Part shown: positions 27,687-36,112 of the stretch, piece after piece | Layout: every line of letters starts with the position of its first letter | How positions within the stretch are numbered: the stretch's first letter is position 1 | From: Bacteroidales bacterium | GTDB lineage: Bacteria > Bacteroidota > Bacteroidia > Bacteroidales > UBA932 | Direction of reading: 5' to 3' | NCBI GenBank assembly: GCA_016281015.1 | Contig: JAEEHS010000007.1 | Location: 1-64,000, forward strand | Length of the DNA: 64,000 bases | Notes under the pieces: model-generated | The model's input: only the letters and a program-made list of their open reading frames with translations | The model's database searches: none | What the model was told of the DNA's origin: nothing | Program-made: the position numbers and the translations under genes

Positions 27687-27717
27687 CAAAGATAAGCAAT
27701 GTCAGAGAAAAATCAAA
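27687..27717 (-). promoter_or_regulatory. ligA operon promoter
   Basis: The minus strand shows TTTG (27714-27717), a 19-bp spacer and TATCTTTG (27687-27694). The -33 box overlaps the 3' end of the upstream GH13 gene. Confidence 0.75.
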
Positions 27718-29149
27718 GTTTTGTCCATGCGAAATCGCGGGGAGCGACTTCGAGGGTCAGGACTGTCCGATCCGTCTTCACGCCGAGGTAAGCCAGTGCC
27801 TCCGGGGGAATCCGGACGGTCACACGCGCAGCGGCGCCGAAATTCGCGACCACCAGGCGACAGTCTTTTCCCCACGAACGGAGAAAAGCGAAATGGCGGT
27901 CGGGATTGAAGCCCGCTCCCTGGCAATAGCCCAGGTCGAAGGTCTTTCCTTCCGCAAAAACCCGCTCCCGCGCCAGAGAGAGAATCTCCCGGTAGCGACC
28001 GAGCACCGCCTCGTCGGGGGACTCCAGGGCCGGAACTTTGCACCAGTCAAAAATGGAAGTACGGCCGTCCAGGCCACTGAATCCCTCCGCCTGCATGCCT
28101 CTTTCCCCGGCTTCCTGGCCGAAATACAGCATGAACGGTGCCGTGTTCAGCAGCAGGGAGACCGCCAGGGCCGCATAAGCGTTTTCCGGTGCTCCGGCAA
28201 AGAAATCCGAGGCCAGGCGCTGCTCGTCATGGTTTTCCAGGAAGTTCAGCATCCGGGGTTGGAGATCCCCGAGCATCTGCCAGTTCCAGGAGATGGCCTG
28301 GGCCGTCACACCCTCGCAGAGCACCCTGCGCAAGGTATCGTACAAGCCGGACTTGTCGTAGAGGAGGTCGAAACCGACCTCTTCGATGTACATCGCGTAC
28401 TTGTCCGTCTGATAGACTTCCGCGATAAACTGGACCTTGGGAAACTCGTGCCGGATGCGCTCCATCAGCCATTTCATGAATTCCGGCGGGACCATTTCCA
28501 CCATGTCGCAGCGGAAGCCGTCCACTCCTTTCAAGGCCCAGTAACGGACCACGGCGTACATCCTCTCCCAGGTCCGGGTGGGCCATGGGCAGTAGTTCAG
28601 CCGGATGGTCTCCCACCAGTCGTTGATGGAGGGGGAAGGGGTAAAGGCATTGCCGGATGCCTTGGCCGGAAACTCCTCATAATCAGAGGCAACGGGGAGC
28701 TTTAGCGCTTCGCCCGGATAGTAGTAGAAGTCATTTTCCGCCTTCCAGTGGACCGACGGGTCGTCTCCCTCGCCGAGCGGGCGGATGCCTTCCGGCGCCG
28801 CCGCGCCGCTGTATTCCCGGGCGACATGGTTGGGGACAAAGTCCATCAGAAACTTCAGCCCTGCCTCATGCGTCCGCTTCACCAGGGCTTCCAGCTCTTC
28901 CATCCGGCGGGAAGGGTCGTCCGCCAGATAGGGATTGACATCGTAGTAATCCGTGATGGCATAGGGCGAGCCGGCATCTCCCTTGACCACTTTTTCCCCG
29001 CTGGATCCACTGGCATGCCGGATGAGTCCGGTGTACCATACAGCATCGACACCAAGCCACTTCAGATAGGCAAGGGACCTGGTGTCGACCGCTGAAAACT
29101 TACCACTTCCCCAAAGACGGGGAAGCATTTGATAGATAATTTGTTTCAC
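27713..29149 (-). CDS. GH13-family alpha-amylase-like glycoside hydrolase, cytoplasmic
   Basis: The 478-aa product is a GH13 (beta/alpha)8 enzyme acting on alpha-glucans or maltooligosaccharides. Visible are DFVPNHVAREY (region I), DGFRCDMVEMV (nucleophile Asp), FIAEVYQT (acid/base Glu) and FLENHDEQR (third catalytic Asp). The C-terminal beta domain is short. There is no signal peptide, so it probably acts on internal glycogen or imported oligosaccharides. It begins 1 nt after the phosphofructokinase stop, linking glucan breakdown with glycolysis. The exact specificity cannot be read. Confidence 0.88.
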   Translation of the reverse strand: MKQIIYQMLPRLWGSGKFSAVDTRSLAYLKWLGVDAVWYTGLIRHASGSSGEKVVKGDAGSPYAITDYYDVNPYLADDPSRRMEELEALVKRTHEAGLKFLMDFVPNHVAREYSGAAAPEGIRPLGEGDDPSVHWKAENDFYYYPGEALKLPVASDYEEFPAKASGNAFTPSPSINDWWETIRLNYCPWPTRTWERMYAVVRYWALKGVDGFRCDMVEMVPPEFMKWLMERIRHEFPKVQFIAEVYQTDKYAMYIEEVGFDLLYDKSGLYDTLRRVLCEGVTAQAISWNWQMLGDLQPRMLNFLENHDEQRLASDFFAGAPENAYAALAVSLLLNTAPFMLYFGQEAGERGMQAEGFSGLDGRTSIFDWCKVPALESPDEAVLGRYREILSLARERVFAEGKTFDLGYCQGAGFNPDRHFAFLRSWGKDCRLVVANFGAAARVTVRIPPEALAYLGVKTDRTVLTLEVAPRDFAWTKL

Positions 29150-29150
29150 A

Positions 29151-30380
29151 CTACCAATTCAAGATCTTCTTGAAGTCGTATGCCTGGGGATCGGAGACAT
29201 ATTTCTTCGCCGCCTCATAATCGGCCGGCGTGATGAAATGGCAAATGTGAGCATAGTAATTCTGAGCGATTCCCCCTTCGATGGCAACCCGGCGCGGCGG
29301 AATCTTTCCGTCCTCCCCCTGAAGGTCTTTCAGATAGAGGGGGTTGGCCTCGCCGAAAGCATCGACATAGACCATGCAGCCGGTTTCACCCTTCCGGAAG
29401 AGTTCGTAAGCACCCATGGCGAGTTCCGTGCAGTATGTCAGGTCATAGGCAATCGGATCCTGGCAGCGGACATCGTAGCCGATTTCCACCGGACGGGTCT
29501 TTACCTTAAGACCGATCTGTTTGAATTTCTTATCCAGGATGTCGTTGAAAAGGACCGCCTTGGAAATCTTGCCGAGCTCGGGATGACCATGCTCGTCATA
29601 GGTCATGCTGACACCGGCATTCTTGATCTCCTGCGGGTCGAGATCATGGAAAACCCCTTCTGCAACGACGACCGTGCCATAAGGGATTCCCAGGATATTG
29701 CGCTTGAGAATGGCGGAAAGGGCCAGGTTGACAATCTTGTCCAGGGTGATCTCCGTCTTGTTGAACATTTCGGGGATGATGGTCATCGGGCAATGCGTCG
29801 CCTCGCCAATCCCGAGGGCCAGATGACCGGCGCTGCGACCCATGGCACTGATAATCAGCCAGTTTCCACTCGTGCGGGCATCTTCATAGACGGTGCGGGC
29901 CAGATGGGCACCCTCATCCTTGGCGGAATTGAAACCGAAGGTAGGGGTATTGTTCGGAAGCGGCAGGTCGTTGTCGATGGTCTTCGGCACATGGATATTG
30001 TGGATCGGATACTGTTTGGCTTCCAGGAATTTGGCAATGCGGTTGGCCGTGGAGGCCGTATCGTCACCGCCCACCGTCACCAGCAGTTTGATGTGATTGT
30101 CCTGGAAAAGGGAGAGGTTGAAATTCTCTTCGAAATCCTTGTCCGTCGGCTTGAAACGGCTCATCTGCAGATAACTGCCGCCCCGGTTGAAATAGGCGTC
30201 AGCCTTGAAGAAATCAATATCCTCGATGCGGGGTGTCTTAGAGAAAAGACCGCTGTACCCACCGTGCAGACCTATGACACGGTAACCGTTGGAAAGGAAG
30301 GTCTTTGCAACAGAGAACACGACGGTGTTCATGCCCGGAGCCGGGCCGCCTCCGCAGAGGATGATGATGGAATCTTTCAT
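29151..30380 (-). CDS. pfp: diphosphate-dependent phosphofructokinase
   Basis: This enzyme phosphorylates fructose 6-phosphate, here probably using pyrophosphate and reversibly. The 409-aa product has the GGGPAPGMN phosphate loop, VGGDDTAST and PKTIDND. The second Asp in GGDD and the Lys in PKTIDND are the residues that mark PPi-dependent enzymes; ATP-dependent ones carry GGDGS and a non-Lys residue. MGRSAGHLALGIGEATHC is the substrate loop. It follows the SpoU methyltransferase by 24 nt and leads into the GH13 gene. Confidence 0.9.
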   Translation of the reverse strand: MKDSIIILCGGGPAPGMNTVVFSVAKTFLSNGYRVIGLHGGYSGLFSKTPRIEDIDFFKADAYFNRGGSYLQMSRFKPTDKDFEENFNLSLFQDNHIKLLVTVGGDDTASTANRIAKFLEAKQYPIHNIHVPKTIDNDLPLPNNTPTFGFNSAKDEGAHLARTVYEDARTSGNWLIISAMGRSAGHLALGIGEATHCPMTIIPEMFNKTEITLDKIVNLALSAILKRNILGIPYGTVVVAEGVFHDLDPQEIKNAGVSMTYDEHGHPELGKISKAVLFNDILDKKFKQIGLKVKTRPVEIGYDVRCQDPIAYDLTYCTELAMGAYELFRKGETGCMVYVDAFGEANPLYLKDLQGEDGKIPPRRVAIEGGIAQNYYAHICHFITPADYEAAKKYVSDPQAYDFKKILNW

Positions 30381-30404
30381 GTCAATTAGTTATGAATCAA
30401 TAAT

Positions 30405-31127
30405 TTAACGTCTTCTAAATTCGGCAACGGCAATTGCAGTCGCCACCGCTGCATTCAGGGATTCGGAGCCCGGGTCTCCCGCAGGATAGGGAGGGATATA
30501 CAGCCGGTCGGAAACGCAGGCAGCCACCTCGGGGGAAATGCCGTGCGACTCGCTGCCGATGACAATCACCGACGGGGCGTCCATCCCGTTATCCAGCGAT
30601 CGGTGATAAATGTTTTTTCCGTCCAGGAAGGTGCCGTAGACCTGTCCGCCGTCCTGGAGCACCTTCCGGCAAAGGGCCGGGATGTCGGTGTAATGGAAAC
30701 GGACACGGAAAATGGCGCCCATCGTGGACTGGACCACCTTGGGATTGAAAAGGTCCACGCTGTCGGGCGAGGCGTACACCGCATCGACGCCGAACCAGTC
30801 GGCGATGCGGAGAATCGTCCCCATATTGCCGGGGTCGCGGATGCAGTCAAGGGCCAGGTAAAGCCCTCTTCCGGGCATCTTGCCCTGGTGGAGGTCCGCC
30901 GGTTTCCGGACCACGGCCAGCACCGGAGAAGGGGAGGCAAGCGAAGAAATCCGGGACATGGCCACTTCGCCGATGGCGGCCCGGCGCCATACCTGGACCA
31001 CCTCCAGAGGAGAGGCTTCCGCCTCGGCGACCATCTTCTCGCCTTCTACGACAAATAGCCCCTGCTCGTCGCGGAACTTCTTCTGCGAGAGTGACTTGAT
31101 AAACTTTATTTCAGCTGCCGATATCAA
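30405..31127 (-). CDS. SpoU/TrmH-family RNA 2'-O-methyltransferase with TTG start
   Basis: The 240-aa product is a SPOUT methyltransferase with an N-terminal SpoU substrate-binding domain (KSLSQKKFRDEQGLFVVEGEK) and the knotted AdoMet domain (LALDCIRDPGNMGTILRIADWFG, VIVIGSESHGIS, SLNAAVATAI). These are the three standard motifs. Target could be 23S rRNA (RlmB-like) or a tRNA. The start is TTG at 31127: TTGA overlaps the speA stop, the peptide before the domain is conserved in type, and the next in-frame ATG is 31 codons later, inside the domain. Confidence 0.9.
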   Translation of the reverse strand: MISAAEIKFIKSLSQKKFRDEQGLFVVEGEKMVAEAEASPLEVVQVWRRAAIGEVAMSRISSLASPSPVLAVVRKPADLHQGKMPGRGLYLALDCIRDPGNMGTILRIADWFGVDAVYASPDSVDLFNPKVVQSTMGAIFRVRFHYTDIPALCRKVLQDGGQVYGTFLDGKNIYHRSLDNGMDAPSVIVIGSESHGISPEVAACVSDRLYIPPYPAGDPGSESLNAAVATAIAVAEFRRR

Positions 31128-32521
31128 TATCCAAGAAGTTTAAGCATCGAGGCGGCAGACTGTTCTTCGGCAAACACCCTGGTCACCAGGTGCCCTTCCT
31201 TGTCGCGGTCGATGAGAATGTGTTTCGGAGACGGCTGCAGGCAGTGTTTGATGCCGCCGTAGCCGGAAATGGCTTCCTGATAGGCTCCCGTATGGAAAAA
31301 GCCGATATAGAGACTTTCCCGCCGGGAACGGATGGTCGGAAGGAAAATGGCGTTCGCGTGATAATCCGCATTGTAGAAATCCTGGCTGTCGCAGGTCAGT
31401 CCGCCCAGGAAAACCCGCTGGTACTCGTCGTTCCACTTGTTGATCGGCAGCAGGATAAAGCGCTGGTTCAGTCCCCAGGTATCCGGCAGGCAGGTCATGA
31501 AGGAATTGTCAATCATATACCACTTCTCCCGGTCGTTCTGCTGCTTGATGTCCAGGATCTTGAAAATTGTCGCTCCGCTTTCTCCCACGGTAAAGCTGCC
31601 GAACTCGGTGAAAATGTCCGGTTCTTCGATGCCCATCGCATTGCAGTTCACCTTGATCTGGTTGATGATCTCTTCAACCATATACTCATAGTCGAAATCC
31701 ATCGCCAGGGAGGTCTTGTTCGGAAGTCCGCCACCAATATTCAAGCTGTCCAGTTCCGGGCAGATGGCTTTCAGCTCACAATAGACCTTCACGCATTTGG
31801 ACAGTTCGTTCCAGTAGTAGGCGGTGTCACGGATGCCCGTGTTGATGAAGAAATGCAGCATCTTCAAATGGAAGTTCGGATGCTTGGCGATGTTGTCTTT
31901 GTAGAATCTGACGATGTCGCTGTAGCGGATGCCGAGCCGCGAGGTGTAGAAATCGAAGTTCGGTTCCTCTTCGGAGGCGATGCGGATCCCGAGATAGGTT
32001 TCTTCATCAATCAGGTCCGCCAGATCCTCGAATTCATTCTTGTTGTCCAGCACGGGGATAATCTTTTTCCATCCTTCCTTGCGCATCTTGGCGATGTTTT
32101 CCACATACTGCGGCCGTTTGAAGCCGTTGCAGATAATATAGAGGTCCTCTTTTGTGACCGAGCCGTCTTTTTCCAGGGCTTCAATCAGGTCCAGGTCATA
32201 GGCGGAAGAGGTCTCCAGGTGGATGTCGTTGCGGAGGGCCTCATGGAGGACAAAGGCAAACTGGGAACTCTTGGTGCAGTAGCTGTAATGGTAGTCGCCC
32301 TGGTAGTCCGCTTTGGCCATGGCCACCTTGAACAGGCGCTTGGCGCGTTGGATCTGGGAGGAGATCTTCGGCAAATACGTCAGCTTCAGCGGCGTGCCGT
32401 AACGATCGATGATTTCCATCAGATCGATGTCGTTGAACATCAAATTCCCGTCGACGACCATGAATTCATCCTGCGGGAAGTCGAACGTCTGTTCGACCAG
32501 GTCGATGTACTTGTTCTTCAT
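31124..32521 (-). CDS. speA: arginine decarboxylase, short Bacteroidota type
   Basis: This PLP-dependent fold-III enzyme makes agmatine from arginine for polyamine synthesis. The 465-aa product shows the PLP lysine in YCTKSSQ, the glycine loop NIGGGLP and the C-terminal active-site region YIGFFHTGAYQEAISGYGG. It lacks the ~170-residue insertion of E. coli SpeA; this shorter form is usual in Bacteroidota and is annotated as arginine decarboxylase there, though substrate preference is inferred. It heads the speA-SpoU-pfp-GH13 run and is divergent from tamL. Confidence 0.87.
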   Translation of the reverse strand: MKNKYIDLVEQTFDFPQDEFMVVDGNLMFNDIDLMEIIDRYGTPLKLTYLPKISSQIQRAKRLFKVAMAKADYQGDYHYSYCTKSSQFAFVLHEALRNDIHLETSSAYDLDLIEALEKDGSVTKEDLYIICNGFKRPQYVENIAKMRKEGWKKIIPVLDNKNEFEDLADLIDEETYLGIRIASEEEPNFDFYTSRLGIRYSDIVRFYKDNIAKHPNFHLKMLHFFINTGIRDTAYYWNELSKCVKVYCELKAICPELDSLNIGGGLPNKTSLAMDFDYEYMVEEIINQIKVNCNAMGIEEPDIFTEFGSFTVGESGATIFKILDIKQQNDREKWYMIDNSFMTCLPDTWGLNQRFILLPINKWNDEYQRVFLGGLTCDSQDFYNADYHANAIFLPTIRSRRESLYIGFFHTGAYQEAISGYGGIKHCLQPSPKHILIDRDKEGHLVTRVFAEEQSAASMLKLLGY

Positions 32522-32563
32522 TTCAGCCTAGCATAAAAAATCAATCCATTTTATAAAAGTATG

Positions 32564-32571
32564 CAAATATA
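32564..32571 (-). promoter_or_regulatory. speA -7 box
   Basis: The minus strand reads TATATTTG, 42 nt before the speA ATG. No clear -33 TTTG is found. Confidence 0.55.
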
Positions 32572-32594
32572 ACGAAAAAATGCGGGGAAAATGT

Positions 32595-32602
32595 TAATTT
32601 TG
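32595..32602 (+). promoter_or_regulatory. tamL -7 box, 5 nt from the start codon
   Basis: TAATTTTG ends 5 nt before the tamL ATG (32608). The signal peptide begins at that ATG, so a later start is unlikely; the predicted 5' UTR is close to zero. Confidence 0.5.
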
Positions 32603-32607
32603 CAAGA

Positions 32608-34818
32608 ATGAATGGCAGAAATATCATCTTGGGTCTCCTTGCGGGGATTGTGGCTGTCTCCTGCAGTACGACGCGCTCCCTCAGTGACGGAGAGTATCGT
32701 CTGGCGAAGAACACCGTTCAGGCGGATGATCCTGCCTTCCGAACCTCCCAGCTGAGTTCCTATATCCGGCAGAAACCGAACAGCTCCCTCCTGTTCGACT
32801 GGAACCCCTTCCTGTCCATCTACAACTGGTCCGGCCACAAGACAGACGGCCTGGCCGGCTTTTTCCGCAAGATCGGTGAAGCGCCGGTGGTCTATAATCC
32901 CGCCATGGTGGACGAGAGCATCCGGAACATGGAAACGCACCTGACCTACCTCGGCTATTACGGCTCTACGGTGGACAGCCGCGTGGAGGTGAAAGGTCGC
33001 AAAGTATATGTCCATTATTTTGTCACGCTCGGCCGGCGTTACAAAATCCGCTCGGTGGATTTCGAGATTCCCTCTTACGGAAGTTTCGCCGATGATTACG
33101 AACGGGACCGGAAGAATGTGACGGTCAAGGCAGGGGAGTGGCTGAGCGAATCGCTCCTGGAAAAAGAATCCGACCGAAGCGCCCGCTATTTCCGGAACAT
33201 CGGTTACTATGGCTTCGACAAGCGTTTCTTCTTCTTCGAGGCAGACACCCTGCAGACCCCGGGGGAGGCCGACCTGCGTATCGCCATCCGGGATTATGGA
33301 CGGGATGACAATCCTGCCAACGCGACCGAGCACCAGAAGTATACCATCGGCCGCGTTCGGGTCTCCCACCCCGAGAATGTCCACATCCGTCCCTCCATCA
33401 TCGAGAACCTGAATGTCCTGCGCCCCGGCGAGACCTACAGCGAAAGCCGTGTCAACCTGGCCTATACCCGACTATCGAACCTCAATGTGTTCAACAGCAT
33501 CAATATCACGACGACTCCCGGCGCGGACCAGACCGTCGACTGCGACATCAACATGACCACCGGCGGCATCCATGGCTTCAAAGCCAAACTCGAAGCCTCC
33601 GTCAACTCCACGGGACTGATTGGTATCTCCCCGCAGGTCAATTACTTCCATCGGAATATTTTCCGAGGCGGAGAGCAGCTCAACCTCTCGGTCAAAGGCA
33701 ATTTCCAGTTCAAGCCCAAGACCGACATCCGTTCCAATGAGATCAGCCTTTCGAGCAGCATCCGTTTCCCGAAATTCATCGGACTCCCGAACCGGGTGTT
33801 CAAAAGCCAGAACATCCCGCGGACGGACATCTCTCTCGCGTTCAGCTACCAGGACCGTCCGGAATACCGCAGGACCATCATCTCGGCCGCATTCGGTTAT
33901 TCCGGCATCCTCTGGCAGAAGTTCAATTACCAGTTCTATCCTTTCCAGGGGAATATTGTCCGCCTCTTCGACATGGACCAGGACTTCCTGTTACGGACCC
34001 TGTCGAATCCCTTCCTGGCCAATGCCTACAGCGACCACTTCGATCTCGGAATCGGGGGAATCCTGTATTTTACCACGGATCCCAGTCCGCTGCCCCAATC
34101 CTCTTTCCGCTATTACCGCCTGTCCTTTGACCTGTCCGGCAATCTGCTGAGCCTGTTCAACTCAGCCATGCCGACCGACAACTTTGGCAACCATACCATC
34201 TGGAACATACCTTACTCCCAGTACGTCCGGGCTGAATTCCAATTTGCCCAGACACTCCGTTTCGGCCGCGACGAGAAGCATGCCATTGCCTGGAGAGTAC
34301 TCGCCGGGGCCGGCTATGCCTACGGCAATTCTACTTCCATGCCGTTTGAAAAGCAGTTCTATGCCGGTGGCGCCAACTCGATGCGAGGCTGGCAGGCCCG
34401 TGCGCTGGGGCCCGGCACGGAAAAGCCCCTCTACGTCTTTACCATTCCGAGCCAGGCGGGAGAAATGAAACTGGAAGCCAATCTGGAATACCGTTTCCCG
34501 CTCTTCTGGAAACTGGAAGGAGCGCTCTTCGCCGATGCCGGCAATATCTGGGATATCCACGACTGGCTGAAAGACTATCCCGAACTGGAGGCGCTCACGG
34601 GCGTATCAGCCTTCCGATTCAACGCCCAGCTGCCTGAGACCATCGCCTTGGACTGGGGCGTCGGGATCCGCCTGAACCTGAATTTCCTTGTCGCCCGGAT
34701 TGACATGGGCATGCGGCTCCACGACCCGCAGCGCGAGCGGGGGGACCGCTGGGTGGGGCCCCGGCAGTGGTTCCCCAGCAACTACGCCCTGCACTTCGGC
34801 GTCGGCTATCCTTTCTGA
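32608..34818 (+). CDS. tamL: TamL, lipoprotein BamA/TamA-family outer-membrane protein
   Basis: The 736-aa product is an Omp85-family protein with a lipoprotein signal (MNGRNIILGLLAGIVAVSC), the hallmark of the Bacteroidota TamL subfamily, which is thought to pair with TamB. Periplasmic POTRA-like segments occupy about residues 100-320 (KYTIGRVRVSHPENVHI). The C-terminal 16-strand barrel includes the GGANSMRGWQARALGPG loop corresponding to the conserved RG(F/Y) tip, and it ends in a terminal Phe (ALHFGVGYPF) as barrels do. Its last 13 bp overlap convergent rarA. Confidence 0.9.
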   Translation: MNGRNIILGLLAGIVAVSCSTTRSLSDGEYRLAKNTVQADDPAFRTSQLSSYIRQKPNSSLLFDWNPFLSIYNWSGHKTDGLAGFFRKIGEAPVVYNPAMVDESIRNMETHLTYLGYYGSTVDSRVEVKGRKVYVHYFVTLGRRYKIRSVDFEIPSYGSFADDYERDRKNVTVKAGEWLSESLLEKESDRSARYFRNIGYYGFDKRFFFFEADTLQTPGEADLRIAIRDYGRDDNPANATEHQKYTIGRVRVSHPENVHIRPSIIENLNVLRPGETYSESRVNLAYTRLSNLNVFNSINITTTPGADQTVDCDINMTTGGIHGFKAKLEASVNSTGLIGISPQVNYFHRNIFRGGEQLNLSVKGNFQFKPKTDIRSNEISLSSSIRFPKFIGLPNRVFKSQNIPRTDISLAFSYQDRPEYRRTIISAAFGYSGILWQKFNYQFYPFQGNIVRLFDMDQDFLLRTLSNPFLANAYSDHFDLGIGGILYFTTDPSPLPQSSFRYYRLSFDLSGNLLSLFNSAMPTDNFGNHTIWNIPYSQYVRAEFQFAQTLRFGRDEKHAIAWRVLAGAGYAYGNSTSMPFEKQFYAGGANSMRGWQARALGPGTEKPLYVFTIPSQAGEMKLEANLEYRFPLFWKLEGALFADAGNIWDIHDWLKDYPELEALTGVSAFRFNAQLPETIALDWGVGIRLNLNFLVARIDMGMRLHDPQRERGDRWVGPRQWFPSNYALHFGVGYPF

Positions 34819-36107
34819 TAATATTTCGGCCAGCAGGCCTCGAGATAGGCACGGAGAACGTTTTCGTGCTTGTTCGGCTGCGGATGATAGAACACCCGCC
34901 CGCGCAGCGCATCGGGCAGGAATTCCATGTCGACGAAATGCCCCGGATAATCATGGGCATACTTGTACCCGTCGCTGTAGCCCAGGTCCTTCATCAGGGA
35001 GGTCGGGGCATTCCGGATCGGGAGGGGGACCGGCAGGTTGCCGGATTTCTTCACTTCGGCAAGCGCCTCTTCGAGCGCCATGTAAGAGCCATTGCTCTTG
35101 GGGGAGGAGGCCAGATACACCGTTGTCTCGGCCAGCGGGATCCGCCCCTCCGGCATGCCGATCTTGGACACCACCTCGAAACAGGCATTGGCGAGCAGCA
35201 GGGCATTCGGATTGGCCAGCCCCACGTCTTCAGCGGCCGAAAGGCAGAGCCGGCGGGCGATAAACAGGGGATCCTCCCCGCCGTCAATCATCCGCGCCAG
35301 GTAATAGATGGCCGCGTTGGGATCCGACCCGCGGATACTCTTGATGAAGGCCGAGATAATGTCGTAATGCATCTCACCGTCCTTGTCATAGATGGCCATG
35401 TTCTCCTGGATAGAGGAGGTAACCGATTCATTGTCAATGACAATGGGAGAGTGTCCAGCGAGGGAGTCCACCACGATTTCCAACACATTCAGCAGTTTCC
35501 GGGCATCCCCGCCGCTGTAGCGCATCAGGGCCTCGGTCTCCTGTAGTTCAATGGGCTTGTCCTTCAGCAGGACATCCTCCCGGAGTGCGCGGTCCAGCAG
35601 GGCTTGCAAATCCTCTTTTTCCAGCGATTTCAGCACGAAGACCTGGCAGCGGGACAGCAGGGGAGTGATCACTTCGAAAGAGGGATTCTCCGTCGTGGCT
35701 CCGATGAGGACGATGATCCCCGTCTCCACGGCTCCGAGCAGGGCATCCTGCTGGGCTTTGTTGAATCGGTGGATTTCATCGATAAACAGAATGGGCGCTC
35801 CTTTTTGGCTGAAAAGCGAGTTGCTCCGGGCCTTTTCGAAGACTTCACGGACTTCTTTGACGCCCGAGGTGACCGCCGACAGGGTAAAGAAATCCCGGTC
35901 GAGGGTCTGGGCGATGATATGGGCCAGGGTGGTCTTCCCGACACCGGGAGGGCCCCATAGGATGAAAGAAGAGAGATTGCCGCTTTCAATCATCTTGCGC
36001 AGCACACAGCCTTCACCGACCAGGTGGCGCTGACCGACATAGTCGGAGAGCGAACGGGGACGCATGCGCTCCGGCAGGGGAGGCAGTAGCTGGGAAGACG
36101 CACTCAT
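34806..36107 (-). CDS. rarA: replication-associated recombination ATPase RarA
   Basis: RarA (MgsA/WRNIP1 family) is a AAA+ clamp-loader-like ATPase acting at stalled forks. The 433-aa product has Walker A GPPGVGKTT, Walker B ILFIDEIHRFNKAQQD, sensor 1 GATTENPSFEV and the C-terminal tetramerisation domain (DPNAAIYYLARMIDGGEDP). The ATG at 36107 begins MSASSQLLPPLPERMRP; longer in-frame starts run into the upstream GNAT gene. It lies 5 nt after that gene. Confidence 0.95.
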   Translation of the reverse strand: MSASSQLLPPLPERMRPRSLSDYVGQRHLVGEGCVLRKMIESGNLSSFILWGPPGVGKTTLAHIIAQTLDRDFFTLSAVTSGVKEVREVFEKARSNSLFSQKGAPILFIDEIHRFNKAQQDALLGAVETGIIVLIGATTENPSFEVITPLLSRCQVFVLKSLEKEDLQALLDRALREDVLLKDKPIELQETEALMRYSGGDARKLLNVLEIVVDSLAGHSPIVIDNESVTSSIQENMAIYDKDGEMHYDIISAFIKSIRGSDPNAAIYYLARMIDGGEDPLFIARRLCLSAAEDVGLANPNALLLANACFEVVSKIGMPEGRIPLAETTVYLASSPKSNGSYMALEEALAEVKKSGNLPVPLPIRNAPTSLMKDLGYSDGYKYAHDYPGHFVDMEFLPDALRGRVFYHPQPNKHENVLRAYLEACWPKYYQKG

Positions 36108-36112
36108 ATCAC

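Noticed and set aside
31190..32536. 448-codon open frame opposite speA
   Set aside because: It is antisense to a full PLP decarboxylase with all motifs; no domain or promoter is seen in the antisense direction.
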